The notes beneath the pieces were generated by a model, which saw only the letters and a list, made by a program, of their open reading frames with translations, had not been told where the DNA came from and ran no database searches. A stretch of DNA of 40,780 nucleotides from Thioalkalivibrio sp. (GTDB lineage: Bacteria > Pseudomonadota > Gammaproteobacteria > Ectothiorhodospirales > Ectothiorhodospiraceae), in assembly GCA_007116035.1 (NCBI GenBank), contig SKJG01000032.1:1-40780 (forward strand), read 5' to 3'. Of this stretch, positions 19,074 through 28,247 are shown one piece after another. The position numbers were made by a program, and so were the translations under genes. Position 1 is the stretch's first letter. Every line of letters starts with the position of its first letter.

Positions 19074-19583
19074 GTGCGTTCCGAAGCGGAGCGCCTGGTC
19101 GTCGGACGCGTCTCCGGTGTGTATGGGGTCAAGGGCTTCGTGCGAGTCTTCTCCGACACCGAACCGCGTGAAGCGATCGCCGAATTCCCCCGCCTCTGGG
19201 TGGAGCGCGGTGGCAGTTGGGAGTCTTTAGAGGTCGAGGACGGACGTGCCCACGGGCGCGGCGTGGTCCTGAAGTTTCGGGAGACGGCGGATCGGGAGGC
19301 GGCGCATCGCCTGATCGGTTGCACGCTGGCGGTCGAGCGCGACTGGCTCCCGCCTCCCGAGGACGGAGCGTTCTATTGGGCCGATCTGCAGGGCCTGAGG
19401 GTGGAAACGATGGATGGCACGGTGCTGGGAAAGATCCATGGTTTCATTCAGACCGGCGCCAATGATGTGATGGTGGTCAAGGGCGACCGGGAGCGCTTGG
19501 TGCCCTGGGTGCGCGGGCGGTACGTGATGGATGTGGATTTGGAAGGCGGTTGCGTGCGGGTGGACTGGGATCCGGATTTTTGA
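19074..19583 (+). CDS. rimM: Ribosome maturation factor RimM (GTG start)
   Basis: [28 protein letters not shown]...; '[36 protein letters not shown]'. Confidence 0.95.
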   Translation: MRSEAERLVVGRVSGVYGVKGFVRVFSDTEPREAIAEFPRLWVERGGSWESLEVEDGRAHGRGVVLKFRETADREAAHRLIGCTLAVERDWLPPPEDGAFYWADLQGLRVETMDGTVLGKIHGFIQTGANDVMVVKGDRERLVPWVRGRYVMDVDLEGGCVRVDWDPDF

Positions 19584-20359
19584 GCGCCGCGATACGCTTT
19601 GATGTGATCACCCTGTTCCCCGAGATGGTGGCCACGGTCGCGGACTACGGGATTACCGGCCGCGCGGCGGATGACGGGTTGTTCGAATTGCATACCTGGA
19701 ACCCCAGGCGCTGGGGCGCCGGGGTGCACCAGGCGGTCGACGACCGGCCCTATGGCGGCGGACCGGGCATGGTGATGCAGTACGCCCCGCTGGCGGCGGC
19801 GCTGCTGGCCATGCGGCAGGACGATCCGTGTCCTCCGCTGGTCGTCGCGCTGACGCCGCAGGGGCGTCCGCTGGACCAGGCCGCGGTACGGCGGTTTGCG
19901 CGGCTGCCCCGGGTGGCGCTGCTGTGCGGGCGTTACGAGGGATTCGACGAGCGGCTGCTGGAGGCCGAGGTCGACGAGGAGTGGTCGATCGGGGATTATG
20001 TGCTCTCCGGCGGAGAACTGGGGGCGATGGTCTTGATCGACGCCTGTGTCCGCCTGCTGCCGGGGGCCCTGGGCCACGCCGACTCGGCGGCACAGGATTC
20101 CTTCACCGACGGCCTGCTCGACTGCCCGCATTACACGCGGCCGGAGTTGGTCGCGGGGCGCGGTGTCCCGGCTGAGTTATTGACCGGCCACCACGCACAG
20201 ATTGAGCGCTGGCGCCGTCGTGAGGCGCTGGGACGCACCTGGGAACGCAGGCCCGACCTGTTGGCCGGCCTGAATCTGGGGCCGGATGACGCGGCCCTGC
20301 TGGACGAATACCGCTGCCTGCGGAAGACCTCCGCGGGCGGCAGCAATAGCGACGATTGA
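19580..20359 (+). CDS. trmD: tRNA (guanine-N1)-methyltransferase (probable TTG start)
   Basis: [13 protein letters not shown]...; '[13 protein letters not shown]'; '[15 protein letters not shown]'; '[24 protein letters not shown]'. Confidence 0.97.
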   Translation: MSAAIRFDVITLFPEMVATVADYGITGRAADDGLFELHTWNPRRWGAGVHQAVDDRPYGGGPGMVMQYAPLAAALLAMRQDDPCPPLVVALTPQGRPLDQAAVRRFARLPRVALLCGRYEGFDERLLEAEVDEEWSIGDYVLSGGELGAMVLIDACVRLLPGALGHADSAAQDSFTDGLLDCPHYTRPELVAGRGVPAELLTGHHAQIERWRRREALGRTWERRPDLLAGLNLGPDDAALLDEYRCLRKTSAGGSNSDD

Positions 20360-20368
20360 GGTTCGACG

Positions 20369-20725
20369 ATGAAGAGCATTATTCAGCAGCTGGAAGCCGA
20401 GCAGATGAAGAGCGCGGTACCCGACTTCGGCCCCGGCGACACCGTCGTGGTTCAGGTCAAGGTCAGGGAAGGCGAGCGGGAGCGGCTCCAGGCCTTCGAG
20501 GGCGTAGTGATCGCCAAGCGCAACCGCGGCCTGAACTCGGCGTTCACCGTGCGCAAGATGTCCTACGGCACGGGTGTGGAGCGAGCCTTCCAGACCCACA
20601 GTCCGCTGGTCGCCGAGATCCAGGTCAAGCGGCGGGGCGCGGTACGCCGTGCCAAGCTTTACTATCTGCGTGACCGCACCGGCAAGGCCGCGCGGATCAA
20701 GGAAGACATCAAGGCCGCGCGCTAG
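20369..20725 (+). CDS. rplS: 50S ribosomal protein L19
   Basis: [32 protein letters not shown]...[20 protein letters not shown]. Confidence 0.98.
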   Translation: MKSIIQQLEAEQMKSAVPDFGPGDTVVVQVKVREGERERLQAFEGVVIAKRNRGLNSAFTVRKMSYGTGVERAFQTHSPLVAEIQVKRRGAVRRAKLYYLRDRTGKAARIKEDIKAAR

Positions 20726-20736
20726 TCGGGGCTGCG

Positions 20737-21336
20737 ATGACCGAGCGTTCGGGCCCGCCGAGTATCGACCTTCGCCGCTGCCGCGTCCCGCAGGCGGCGC
20801 TGGAGTTCGTCTGTGCCTGCTCGCCGACGCACGGCCTGCTGGTCGCCGACTGGCTGGTGTCCGCGCCAGAGGGTACGCCGGCACCGGGTGCCTCCCAACG
20901 CCTGCCCACCGCGTTTCGCGCCGCGGTGGACGGTGCTGTTCGCCAGCGGGTCGCGGGTGCGCCGGTGGCGCTTCCGTTCGATCCCCTCGACTTCCTGCGC
21001 GATCCGCGGAACTGGCGCGCACCGGCCGAGGTTCCGCCTGGGAGCCCGCATTCCCGTAAGGTCTGGCAGGCGCTCTGCCGCATCCCGGTCGGCGAGACCC
21101 GAACCTATGGCGAGATCGCGCGCGAGATCGGTTCGTCTCCCCGGGCGGTGGGCCAGGCCTGCCGAGCGAATCCCTGGCCATTGTTCATCCCCTGCCACCG
21201 GGCCGTGCCGGCCTCGGGTGCGCGCGCAGGCGCCGGCGGCTATGCCGGGCAGCGGCAGGGTCCCTTGGCGGACATCAAGGGCTGGTTGCTGGATCACGAA
21301 AGGGCAGGACTTCGGCAAGAGCCCGTTGCCGACTGA
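20737..21336 (+). CDS. ogt: Methylated-DNA--protein-cysteine S-methyltransferase
   Basis: VGETRTYGEIAREIGSSPRAVGQACRANPWPLFIPCHRAV; PCHR active site and GGYAG. Confidence 0.88.
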   Translation: MTERSGPPSIDLRRCRVPQAALEFVCACSPTHGLLVADWLVSAPEGTPAPGASQRLPTAFRAAVDGAVRQRVAGAPVALPFDPLDFLRDPRNWRAPAEVPPGSPHSRKVWQALCRIPVGETRTYGEIAREIGSSPRAVGQACRANPWPLFIPCHRAVPASGARAGAGGYAGQRQGPLADIKGWLLDHERAGLRQEPVAD

Positions 21337-21683
21337 AAAGCCGTCCGTCCCTCGGCGGTTGCCGTGAGGTGCATCCGAACCGTCCCGTCAATTTGGCCAA
21401 GGTTCGCTGGCAAGCGGACACTCTCCTATGAGGGTGCCGTGAGGCGGAACCGAACCGCGCCCCGACGACGCGAGGGCGAACCCTCGGCCCTTTCGGCATG
21501 CATCGGCGCACCTTGCTTCCCGGCTCCTTGCGCTCTCGGTCAGGCGTGCCATCCCCTGATGTACGTCGAAACCGTCGCCACGGGCTCCAGCACGCGGAAT
21601 CTCTTTTACGCAAGGGAATAATCCCCGCGCCTGGCCCGTCTGCACCGTGATGTTGTCTTGAGCCTCCCAATCGAATCAGTACG

Positions 21684-21697
21684 TTAGCAGAAGCTAA
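21684..21697 (+). promoter_or_regulatory. Short inverted repeat upstream of soxA (possible operator)
   Basis: TTAGC-AGAA-GCTAA within ACGTTAGCAGAAGCTAATGT. Confidence 0.35.
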
Positions 21698-21810
21698 TGT
21701 CGGAGTTTTTGTTGACAGGGGGTTCTGCGCATTTGCAGGATGAAGGGAGGTTCGGCTTCAACGGCGCCGCACCCAATAAAAACGATGTTCACCTTTTGAT
21801 GGAGGTTTCC

Positions 21811-22647
21811 ATGTTCAGAAAAGCCTTGCTCGCGCTACCCGTGGCACTGGCTCTGGGGGCTACGGCCCATGCCGAAAAAGCACCGGAAGAGGTCCTTCAG
21901 GGACTGATTGATTCCATCGATTCCCGCTATCTCACGCAGAGTGAGATGAATCTGATGATGATGCCCGACAACCCCGCCCTATGGGTTGGCATGGACGGCG
22001 AGGACCTGTTCCACACGGCCCGCGGGCCGAACAACGTCTCCATGGAAGCCTGTGATTTCGGTAAGGGTCCCGGCGTACTGGAAGGCGCCTACGTCGAAAT
22101 GCCGCGTTATTTCGAGGACACCGGCAAGGTGATGGACCTCGAGACCCGCATCGTGCATTGCATGACCGACGTCCAGGGATTCGCGTCGGACGATCCTGCC
22201 GTGCGCCAGCGGCATGGCTCGGGTTCCGACCACATGAAGCTCCAGACCTACATCGCGATGCAGTCTAACGGCATGGAATGGAACAACCCGCTCGATCACC
22301 CGCTGGAAAAGGCGATGCGTGACGCCGGTGAGGTCCTGTTTGCCCGCCGTGCCGGGATGTCCGATTTCAACTGCTTCGCCTGTCATGGTCAGTCCGGTAA
22401 GCAGGTGCGTGCCTCGGTGCTTCCGAATGCCAAGATTGGGGAAGACTGGACCAAGGCGATCTCCTGGCCGGCCCATCGAGTCGGTCACGACAACGTGCGT
22501 AGTAGCCAGCACCGCGTCCGCGGTTGCTACTACCAGATGCGGCAGCCCGGCATGCTTGCGGGATCCGACGCGTCCATCGCGCTGATCTCGTACTGGACCG
22601 ATCTGGCACGTGGCCAGCCCGCCATTCTGCCTGACATGAAGCGCTGA
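21811..22647 (+). CDS. soxA: Sulfur oxidation c-type cytochrome SoxA (mono-haem type)
   Basis: Signal peptide MFRKALLALPVALALGATAHA; one CxxCH (CFACH); C-terminal RVRGCYYQMR carrying the active-site cysteine. Confidence 0.92.
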   Translation: MFRKALLALPVALALGATAHAEKAPEEVLQGLIDSIDSRYLTQSEMNLMMMPDNPALWVGMDGEDLFHTARGPNNVSMEACDFGKGPGVLEGAYVEMPRYFEDTGKVMDLETRIVHCMTDVQGFASDDPAVRQRHGSGSDHMKLQTYIAMQSNGMEWNNPLDHPLEKAMRDAGEVLFARRAGMSDFNCFACHGQSGKQVRASVLPNAKIGEDWTKAISWPAHRVGHDNVRSSQHRVRGCYYQMRQPGMLAGSDASIALISYWTDLARGQPAILPDMKR

Positions 22648-22674
22648 TCCCGGACGCACAAGGAGATTCGACAT

Positions 22675-23373
22675 ATGTTCAAGAAGAAGACCCCTATGGC
22701 GGCTGGTATTGCCGCTTTCGCAACCATCCTGTTCGCCGGCGGCTGCGCCGTGGCCGATACGGGCAAGTCCGGTCAGGTCGACTATACGGCCATGACCCCG
22801 CACGAACTCGCCGAATACCTGATCTTCGAGGCCAACGGCGGCGGATTCAACCTCTCCCAGGAAATGCAGGAAGGCGGTACCGCGCGTGAGCGCATGCAGC
22901 AGGACGAACTGCAGAAGGCCTGCTCGATCATCGATGACGGCAAGCCCGATGCGGAAACGATGGCCGCTATCCGTACCGCCGCCCAGGAATCGATCGTCTA
23001 CCCGGAAGGTGGGATCCAGCTGGGCGACTGGAAAAGAGGCCGTGAGCTCGCCTGGTCCGGTTTCGGTTACCGCGTCGGTCACAACTATGACGACCACAGT
23101 GTCCGCGACGTCGGCGGTACCTGCTACAACTGCCACCAATTCGCCACCGACCGCACCGGCGGCAATGTCGGTCCGGTGCTGACCGGTTACGGCAAGACTC
23201 GTGGCACCAGCGACGCAATCCTGAAGTATGCGTACGACATGATCTACAACCCGCATGTCTATTTCCCCTGCACCCACATGCCGCGTTTCGGTTCGAGCGG
23301 TTTCCTGGATGAGCAGTCGATCGCCGACATCATGGCGTACATGTTCGACCCGGAGTCCCCGGTCAACGAGTAA
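22675..23373 (+). CDS. soxX: Sulfur oxidation c-type cytochrome SoxX
   Basis: GGTCYNCHQ haem motif, 'NVGPVLTGYGKTRG', 'CTHMPRFG' distal Met; follows soxA. Confidence 0.92.
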   Translation: MFKKKTPMAAGIAAFATILFAGGCAVADTGKSGQVDYTAMTPHELAEYLIFEANGGGFNLSQEMQEGGTARERMQQDELQKACSIIDDGKPDAETMAAIRTAAQESIVYPEGGIQLGDWKRGRELAWSGFGYRVGHNYDDHSVRDVGGTCYNCHQFATDRTGGNVGPVLTGYGKTRGTSDAILKYAYDMIYNPHVYFPCTHMPRFGSSGFLDEQSIADIMAYMFDPESPVNE

Positions 23374-23396
23374 GAACGAGTAAGCAAGTGATGATC

Positions 23397-23453
23397 GGGG
23401 GTCCTTCGGGACCCCCACCAGGCCGCCGGTGGAGACACCAGCGGCCTTTTTTC
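23397..23453 (+). terminator. Tandem hairpins ending in a T-tract downstream of soxX
   Basis: GGGGGTCC-TTCG-GGACCCCC, then GGCCGCCGGTG-GAGA-CACCAGCGGCC-TTTTTT. Confidence 0.85.
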
Positions 23454-23456
23454 TGT

Positions 23457-23617
23457 CCTGATGATCACGAATCCTCCGCAGGCGGGGAACATCGCATTGA
23501 CCGCAGCAAAACCGCCAAAACCTTCGCCTGCAAGGCAGGCTCCTACAAAGGCAAGGACCCGTGGGAGCGCGCCTTGCGCGCGAAGGGATCCTCTGCGGGG
23601 CTTCCGTGATCATCAGG
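23457..23617. repeat. REP-pair element, copy 'B', with perfect 13-bp terminal inverted repeats
   Basis: CCTGATGATCACG...CGTGATCATCAGG; internal CTTCGCCTGCAAGGCAGGCTCCTAC (23522-23546) opposed to GTGGGAGCGCGCCTTGCGCGCGAAGGG (23561-23587). Confidence 0.88.
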
Positions 23618-23762
23618 TTTTCTGTTGGGTCGGTGGCATCACAGCTACGGGAAGCTCATGGAGTGCGGCGGCTTGCCGCCGCTTTGGGCGTTGCGGACCT
23701 GGTGTGAAGGCGTCGCCAATGTTGGTTCGAAGGGCGCTTTACAGGTATCGTCTGTGCCCGCC

Positions 23763-24689
23763 ATGCTCAGCTACCAGCACGAATACCACGCCGGCAACGT
23801 CGCCGATGTCCACAAGCACCTGCTGCTCTGGCTGGTGCTGGACGCGTTGTTGGCCCGGCCGAAGCCCTTCGTAGTGGTCGATCTCTTCGCAGGCGCCGGC
23901 CAATACCACCTTGACGCCGGAGCGGCCCGGCGGAGCGGCGAGTGGCGCCACGGCATCGGCCGCCTGTGGTCTGTTGCCGGCGGGCCGGCCGCGCTACGGG
24001 CCTACCTGGATGCGCTGCGCGCGCTGCAACCGGACCCGGCGGGGGAGTTATCCTTGTATCCCGGGTCGCCGCAGTGGATCCGATCACGCCTGCGGACACA
24101 GGACCGCCTGATCGCCTGCGAACTGCATCCCGCAGCCCACGCCGCATTGCAGGCCGGTTTGCGTGCGGATGCGCGTTGCCACGTGCACCGTCGCGATGCG
24201 CGCGAGGCGGCACGGGCACTGTTTCCCCCGGAGCCCCGCCGCGGGCTGGCGCTGCTCGATCCGGCGTACGAGCGGAACGCGGAATACGACGAGACCGCGG
24301 AGATCGCCGTCGAGATCCGACGCCGCTGGAATACCGGCATCCTGATGGTCTGGTACCCGATTCTGGCCGAGGGCCGCCACGCTGCGCTGCGCGACAGCCT
24401 GCTGGCCACCCATGCGGGTGAGCGCATCCTGCTCAGCGAGCTGCGCCTGAGCCAGCCGGTTCGGGGTCCGGGTCTGCAGGGATCGGGCATGGCCGTGCTC
24501 GGCGCTCCGTGGCAACTCGACCGGTGGGCGCGGCAGACCCTGTTTGCCGCCTGGCGGTGTCTCGATCCCAATCGGGCTGGTGGCCTGTTTCAGGCGCTTG
24601 CCCTTGAAAATCAGGTCGGCCGCCCCCAGTTTCACCGCGTCGAATCCTCCGAACCAACCGAAACCCTGGATGTGAAGGACCATGACTGA
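23763..24689 (+). CDS. rlmJ: 23S rRNA (adenine2030-N6)-methyltransferase RlmJ
   Basis: [30 protein letters not shown]; '[15 protein letters not shown]'. Confidence 0.95.
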   Translation: MLSYQHEYHAGNVADVHKHLLLWLVLDALLARPKPFVVVDLFAGAGQYHLDAGAARRSGEWRHGIGRLWSVAGGPAALRAYLDALRALQPDPAGELSLYPGSPQWIRSRLRTQDRLIACELHPAAHAALQAGLRADARCHVHRRDAREAARALFPPEPRRGLALLDPAYERNAEYDETAEIAVEIRRRWNTGILMVWYPILAEGRHAALRDSLLATHAGERILLSELRLSQPVRGPGLQGSGMAVLGAPWQLDRWARQTLFAAWRCLDPNRAGGLFQALALENQVGRPQFHRVESSEPTETLDVKDHD

Positions 24690-26571
24690 GACACAACGCG
24701 AGACACGAAGCTTCGAGACCGAGGTCAGCCAACTGCTGCACCTGATGGTGCATGCACTGTATTCCAACCGCGAGATCTTCCTGCGGGAGCTCATCTCCAA
24801 TGCGGCCGATGCCTGCGACAAGCTGCGCTTCGAGGCCCTGGCCCAGCCGGATGCGATTAGCCAGCCAGCCCAGTTGACCATCGACGTCAGCGTCGACAAG
24901 GAGACCCGCCAGATCCGCATCACCGACAACGGGATCGGCATGTCGCGGGACGAGGTGGTCGCGAATATCGGCACCATCGCCCGTTCGGGCACGAAGGAGT
25001 TTGTGAGCCGCCTGACCGGGGACCAGAAGAAGGATGCGCAGTTGATCGGCCAGTTCGGCGTCGGGTTCTACTCGGCGTTTACCGTGGCCGACCGCGTGAC
25101 CCTGGAGACGCGCCGCGCCGATGCGCCCGAGGATGCCGCAGTGCGCTGGGAGTCCGAGGGCACCGGCAGTTACACGCTGGAGGACTGTTCGCGCGGGCTG
25201 CCGGGTACGGAGGTCACGCTGCACCTGAAGGAGGACGCCGACGAGTTCCTGGAGTCCTACCGGCTGCGCCATATCATCACCCGTTACTCCGACCACGTGG
25301 CCTTCCCGATCCGCATGCCGAAGGAGGACGACGACGGCAAGGCAACCGAGGAATGGGAGACCGTGAACCGCGCCAGCGCGCTGTGGACCCGCCCGAAAAG
25401 CGAGATCAGCGAAGAGGAATACCGCGAGTTCTACAAGCACGTGGCGCATGACTTCGAGGATCCCACTGCCTGGGTCCACAGCCACGTCGAGGGCCGCCAG
25501 CAGTACACGACGCTGTTCTACATCCCGAAGCGGGCGCCTTTCGATCTCTGGGACCGGGATCGCCGTCACGGCGTGAAGCTCTATGTGAAGCGCGTCTTCA
25601 TCATGGACGACGCCGATCAGATGCTGCCGAACTACCTGCGTTTCGTCCGTGGCGTGGTCGATTCCTCGGATCTGCCGCTGAACGTCTCCCGCGAGATCCT
25701 GCAGAGCAACCGGCTGGTGGACAGCATCCGCTCCGGGTCGGTAAAGAAGATCCTGGGGCTGCTCGATTCCATTGCGGAAAACGAGCCCGAGAAATACGCC
25801 GAAATCTGGACGAACTTCGGGCGGGTGCTGAAGGAAGGCCCCGGTGAGGATTATGCGAATCGGGAGTCGATCGCGAAGCTGTTGCGTTTCGCCAGCACGC
25901 AGAACAGCGACGACACCCAGAGCGTGTCCCTGGCCGAGTACAAGGGCAGGATGAAGGAGGGCCAGAAGGCGATCTACGTGGTGACCGCCGACAGCGCGGC
26001 CGCTGCCCGCAACAGCCCGCACCTGGAGGTCTTCCGCAAGCACGGCATCGAGGTGCTGCTGCTCTCGGACCGCGTGGACGAGTGGCTGCTGTCGCACCTC
26101 GACAGCTTTGACGGCACGCCGATCAAGTCGGTGGCCAAGGGCGATCTCGATCTCGACGAGGTGATCGGCAAGGACGAGCAGGAAGAAGGGGGGTCATCCG
26201 CGGCCAAGGACGATCTCGGCGACCTGGCCGAGCGCATCGGCAAGACCCTCGGCGACCGGGTGGAGAGCGTGCGTGCCTCGAAACGCCTGGTTGAGTCCCC
26301 GGCCTGCATCGTGCTGGGCGAGCACGAGATGGCACTGTACCTGCAGGAGTTGATGAAACAGGCCGGCCAGCCGACCTTTGGCAGCAAACCGGTACTCGAG
26401 GTGAACCCGGCACATCCGCTGGTGCAGCGCCTGAAGGAGGCGGATGGCGCGGCGTTCGACGACCTCGCCACCCTGCTGTTCGAACAGGCACTGTTGACCG
26501 AAGGCGGACAACTCGACGACCCGTCAGGATTCGTCGCGCGCCTCAACCGGTTATTGCTGAAGGCCGCCTGA
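24682..26571 (+). CDS. htpG: Molecular chaperone HtpG (Hsp90)
   Basis: [46 protein letters not shown]; '[11 protein letters not shown]'. Confidence 0.99.
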   Translation: MTETQRETRSFETEVSQLLHLMVHALYSNREIFLRELISNAADACDKLRFEALAQPDAISQPAQLTIDVSVDKETRQIRITDNGIGMSRDEVVANIGTIARSGTKEFVSRLTGDQKKDAQLIGQFGVGFYSAFTVADRVTLETRRADAPEDAAVRWESEGTGSYTLEDCSRGLPGTEVTLHLKEDADEFLESYRLRHIITRYSDHVAFPIRMPKEDDDGKATEEWETVNRASALWTRPKSEISEEEYREFYKHVAHDFEDPTAWVHSHVEGRQQYTTLFYIPKRAPFDLWDRDRRHGVKLYVKRVFIMDDADQMLPNYLRFVRGVVDSSDLPLNVSREILQSNRLVDSIRSGSVKKILGLLDSIAENEPEKYAEIWTNFGRVLKEGPGEDYANRESIAKLLRFASTQNSDDTQSVSLAEYKGRMKEGQKAIYVVTADSAAAARNSPHLEVFRKHGIEVLLLSDRVDEWLLSHLDSFDGTPIKSVAKGDLDLDEVIGKDEQEEGGSSAAKDDLGDLAERIGKTLGDRVESVRASKRLVESPACIVLGEHEMALYLQELMKQAGQPTFGSKPVLEVNPAHPLVQRLKEADGAAFDDLATLLFEQALLTEGGQLDDPSGFVARLNRLLLKAA

Positions 26572-26586
26572 CCCCCCGCCCGACCC

Positions 26587-26660
26587 GTAGGAGCGACCTC
26601 TGGTCGCGATTGGGGCTGTGTGGCTGGGCCGGGCGGATCGCGGCTGGAAGCCGCTCCTAC
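26587..26660. repeat. GTAG-REP inverted pair 'E'
   Basis: GTAGGAGCGACCTCTGGTCGCGAT ... ATCGCGGCTGGAAGCCGCTCCTAC. Confidence 0.85.
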
Positions 26661-26681
26661 ATCGATCCTGCGCGGGTGGGT

Positions 26682-27677
26682 TTAGCGCTGGAGGAGGCGG
26701 TCCAGGGCCTGCTCGAAGGCGATGCCGATGCGTCGGCCCACGGCCTGCCGCCGGTTGAAGGTGACCTCGTAGAGTTCGTGCTCGCGGCTGAGTGCCATCA
26801 GCAAGTCGTCGCTGGTGCGCAGTTCATCGACCAGCTTGAGTTCCAGCGCCTGCTCGCCGTACCAGTGCTCGCCGGTGGCGAGGGTATCGAGATCCAGCTC
26901 GGCGCGGTAGCGCTGCAGGTAGGCTTTGAACAGGCCGTGGGTCTCCTCCAGTTCCTGCTGGAACTTCGCCCGGCCCTCGGGCGTGTTCTTGCCGAGGATG
27001 GTCAGGGTGCGCTTGTGCTGACCCGCCGTGAGCAGCTCGATATCGACGTCGTGACGCTTCAGCGGCCGATGGACGTTGGGTATCTGCGCCACCACCCCGA
27101 TTGAGCCGACCACGGCGAACGGCGCGGCCGCGATACGGTTGGCGACCGCCGCCATCAGATAGCCGCCGCTGGCCGCCACCCGATCGACGGCGACGGTGAG
27201 ATGCAGTCCGGCGTCGCGCAGGCGAGCCAGTTGGGCGGCTGCGAGGCCGTAGGAGGGTACCAGCCCACCCCCGCTCTCCAGGCAAAGCACAACGCGGTCG
27301 ACCTTCGGCCGGGCAATGGTGAGGATCGCGGAGATCTCCTCGCGCAGGTTATCGACCCGGGTGGCGCGGATGTCGCCATGAAAACGCAGCACGTAGATCC
27401 GTGGTTGCTCCTCGCGCCGCTCCCGGACGACCTGCTTGCGCTCGCGCTTGAAGTCCTTCATGTGCCGGCGTACGGCCCGCCAGCCGAGCACGCGCAGGCG
27501 CAGGATGCGCTCCATGTTCCGGTAGCGTTGGTTCAGGTGCTTCACGGTGAGCTGTTCTTCGCCCCGGCCCCGGCCCCGTTGGGCCATCGCGGCGATGCTG
27601 CCGAACACCAGCAGCGTCATCATCACAATGGTCAGACCCTTGGCCAGAAACAGCGCATATTCCTGCAGGAACTCCAT
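26682..27677 (-). CDS. sohB: S49 family serine protease, SohB-like
   Basis: MEFLQEYALFLAKGLTIVMMTLLVFGSIAAM; 'LESGGGLVPSYGLAAAQL', 'VAASGGYLMAAVANRI', 'VGSIGVV'. Confidence 0.9.
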   Translation of the reverse strand: MEFLQEYALFLAKGLTIVMMTLLVFGSIAAMAQRGRGRGEEQLTVKHLNQRYRNMERILRLRVLGWRAVRRHMKDFKRERKQVVRERREEQPRIYVLRFHGDIRATRVDNLREEISAILTIARPKVDRVVLCLESGGGLVPSYGLAAAQLARLRDAGLHLTVAVDRVAASGGYLMAAVANRIAAAPFAVVGSIGVVAQIPNVHRPLKRHDVDIELLTAGQHKRTLTILGKNTPEGRAKFQQELEETHGLFKAYLQRYRAELDLDTLATGEHWYGEQALELKLVDELRTSDDLLMALSREHELYEVTFNRRQAVGRRIGIAFEQALDRLLQR

Positions 27678-27727
27678 GCTTCCTCCCGTGTTGTTCGGAA
27701 CCCGCGAAGGACTCCCGGTATTCTCAG

Positions 27728-28087
27728 TTGGGGATATTACGCGTGAAGGGCGGGAACGTGTCCGATTATGCAGACCAGCCGTGTGGGACTCCGGGCCCGA
27801 TGCAAGCTTCGGCGGGGCCGCGTGCCATCCGGTTTCGCGGTCGGGACACCCTGAGCCTGCGGCAGCTGGACGAGCTGAATCATGTGCCAAAGGGGACGAC
27901 ATTCCGGCGCTTCAAAGCCTGCAGGGCCGATCTCGTCGAGGGGCAAGACTTTTTCCGCCTCGATGCCGGCGAACATTCGCCCTTGCTGGACAGCCTGCGC
28001 GAAGAGGGGCGGATCTATCCGTCGAGCGTCCACGTGGTGCTGCTCACCGAATCCGGGTACCAGCGCCTGATGGGAGCCTCCTGCTAG
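27728..28087 (+). CDS. Small protein resembling the ORF6N domain, possibly truncated
   Basis: IRFRGRDTLSLRQLDELNHVPKGTTFRRFKACRADLVEGQDFFRL...HVVLLTESGYQRL; stop lies exactly at the edge of the 28084-28247 palindrome. Confidence 0.5.
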   Translation: MGILRVKGGNVSDYADQPCGTPGPMQASAGPRAIRFRGRDTLSLRQLDELNHVPKGTTFRRFKACRADLVEGQDFFRLDAGEHSPLLDSLREEGRIYPSSVHVVLLTESGYQRLMGASC

Positions 28088-28247
28088 TGGGCCATGCGGA
28101 ACGTTCGGTATCCGATCGCGTCGTCAGACGCGCCGGCGCTGCGTTGGGCAGGTTTGAAATAGAGTGGCTATTCCTGCACTTGCCCGCCTTGCTCCGACGC
28201 GTCTGGCTGTGCTCCATCGTTACCGAACTTCCCGCATGGCCCACTAG
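28084..28247. mobile_element. MITE-like palindromic element, 164 bp
   Basis: Ends CTAGTGGGCCATGCGGAACGTTCGGTA / TACCGAACTTCCCGCATGGCCCACTAG pair 25/27. The pairing continues imperfectly toward the centre (CAGACGCG, GGGCA-GT, AATAG). Confidence 0.75.

Noticed and set aside
17258-20725. ffh-rpsP-rimM-trmD-rplS order as a possible novel cluster
   Set aside because: This is the standard gammaproteobacterial arrangement.
23388-23609. Short ORFs in the REP element after soxX
   Set aside because: Arise from the repeat's hairpin sequence; no RBS and no conserved protein signal.
21979-23613. 544-aa antisense ORF over soxAX
   Set aside because: Antisense to two cytochromes with clear haem motifs; no recognisable domain.
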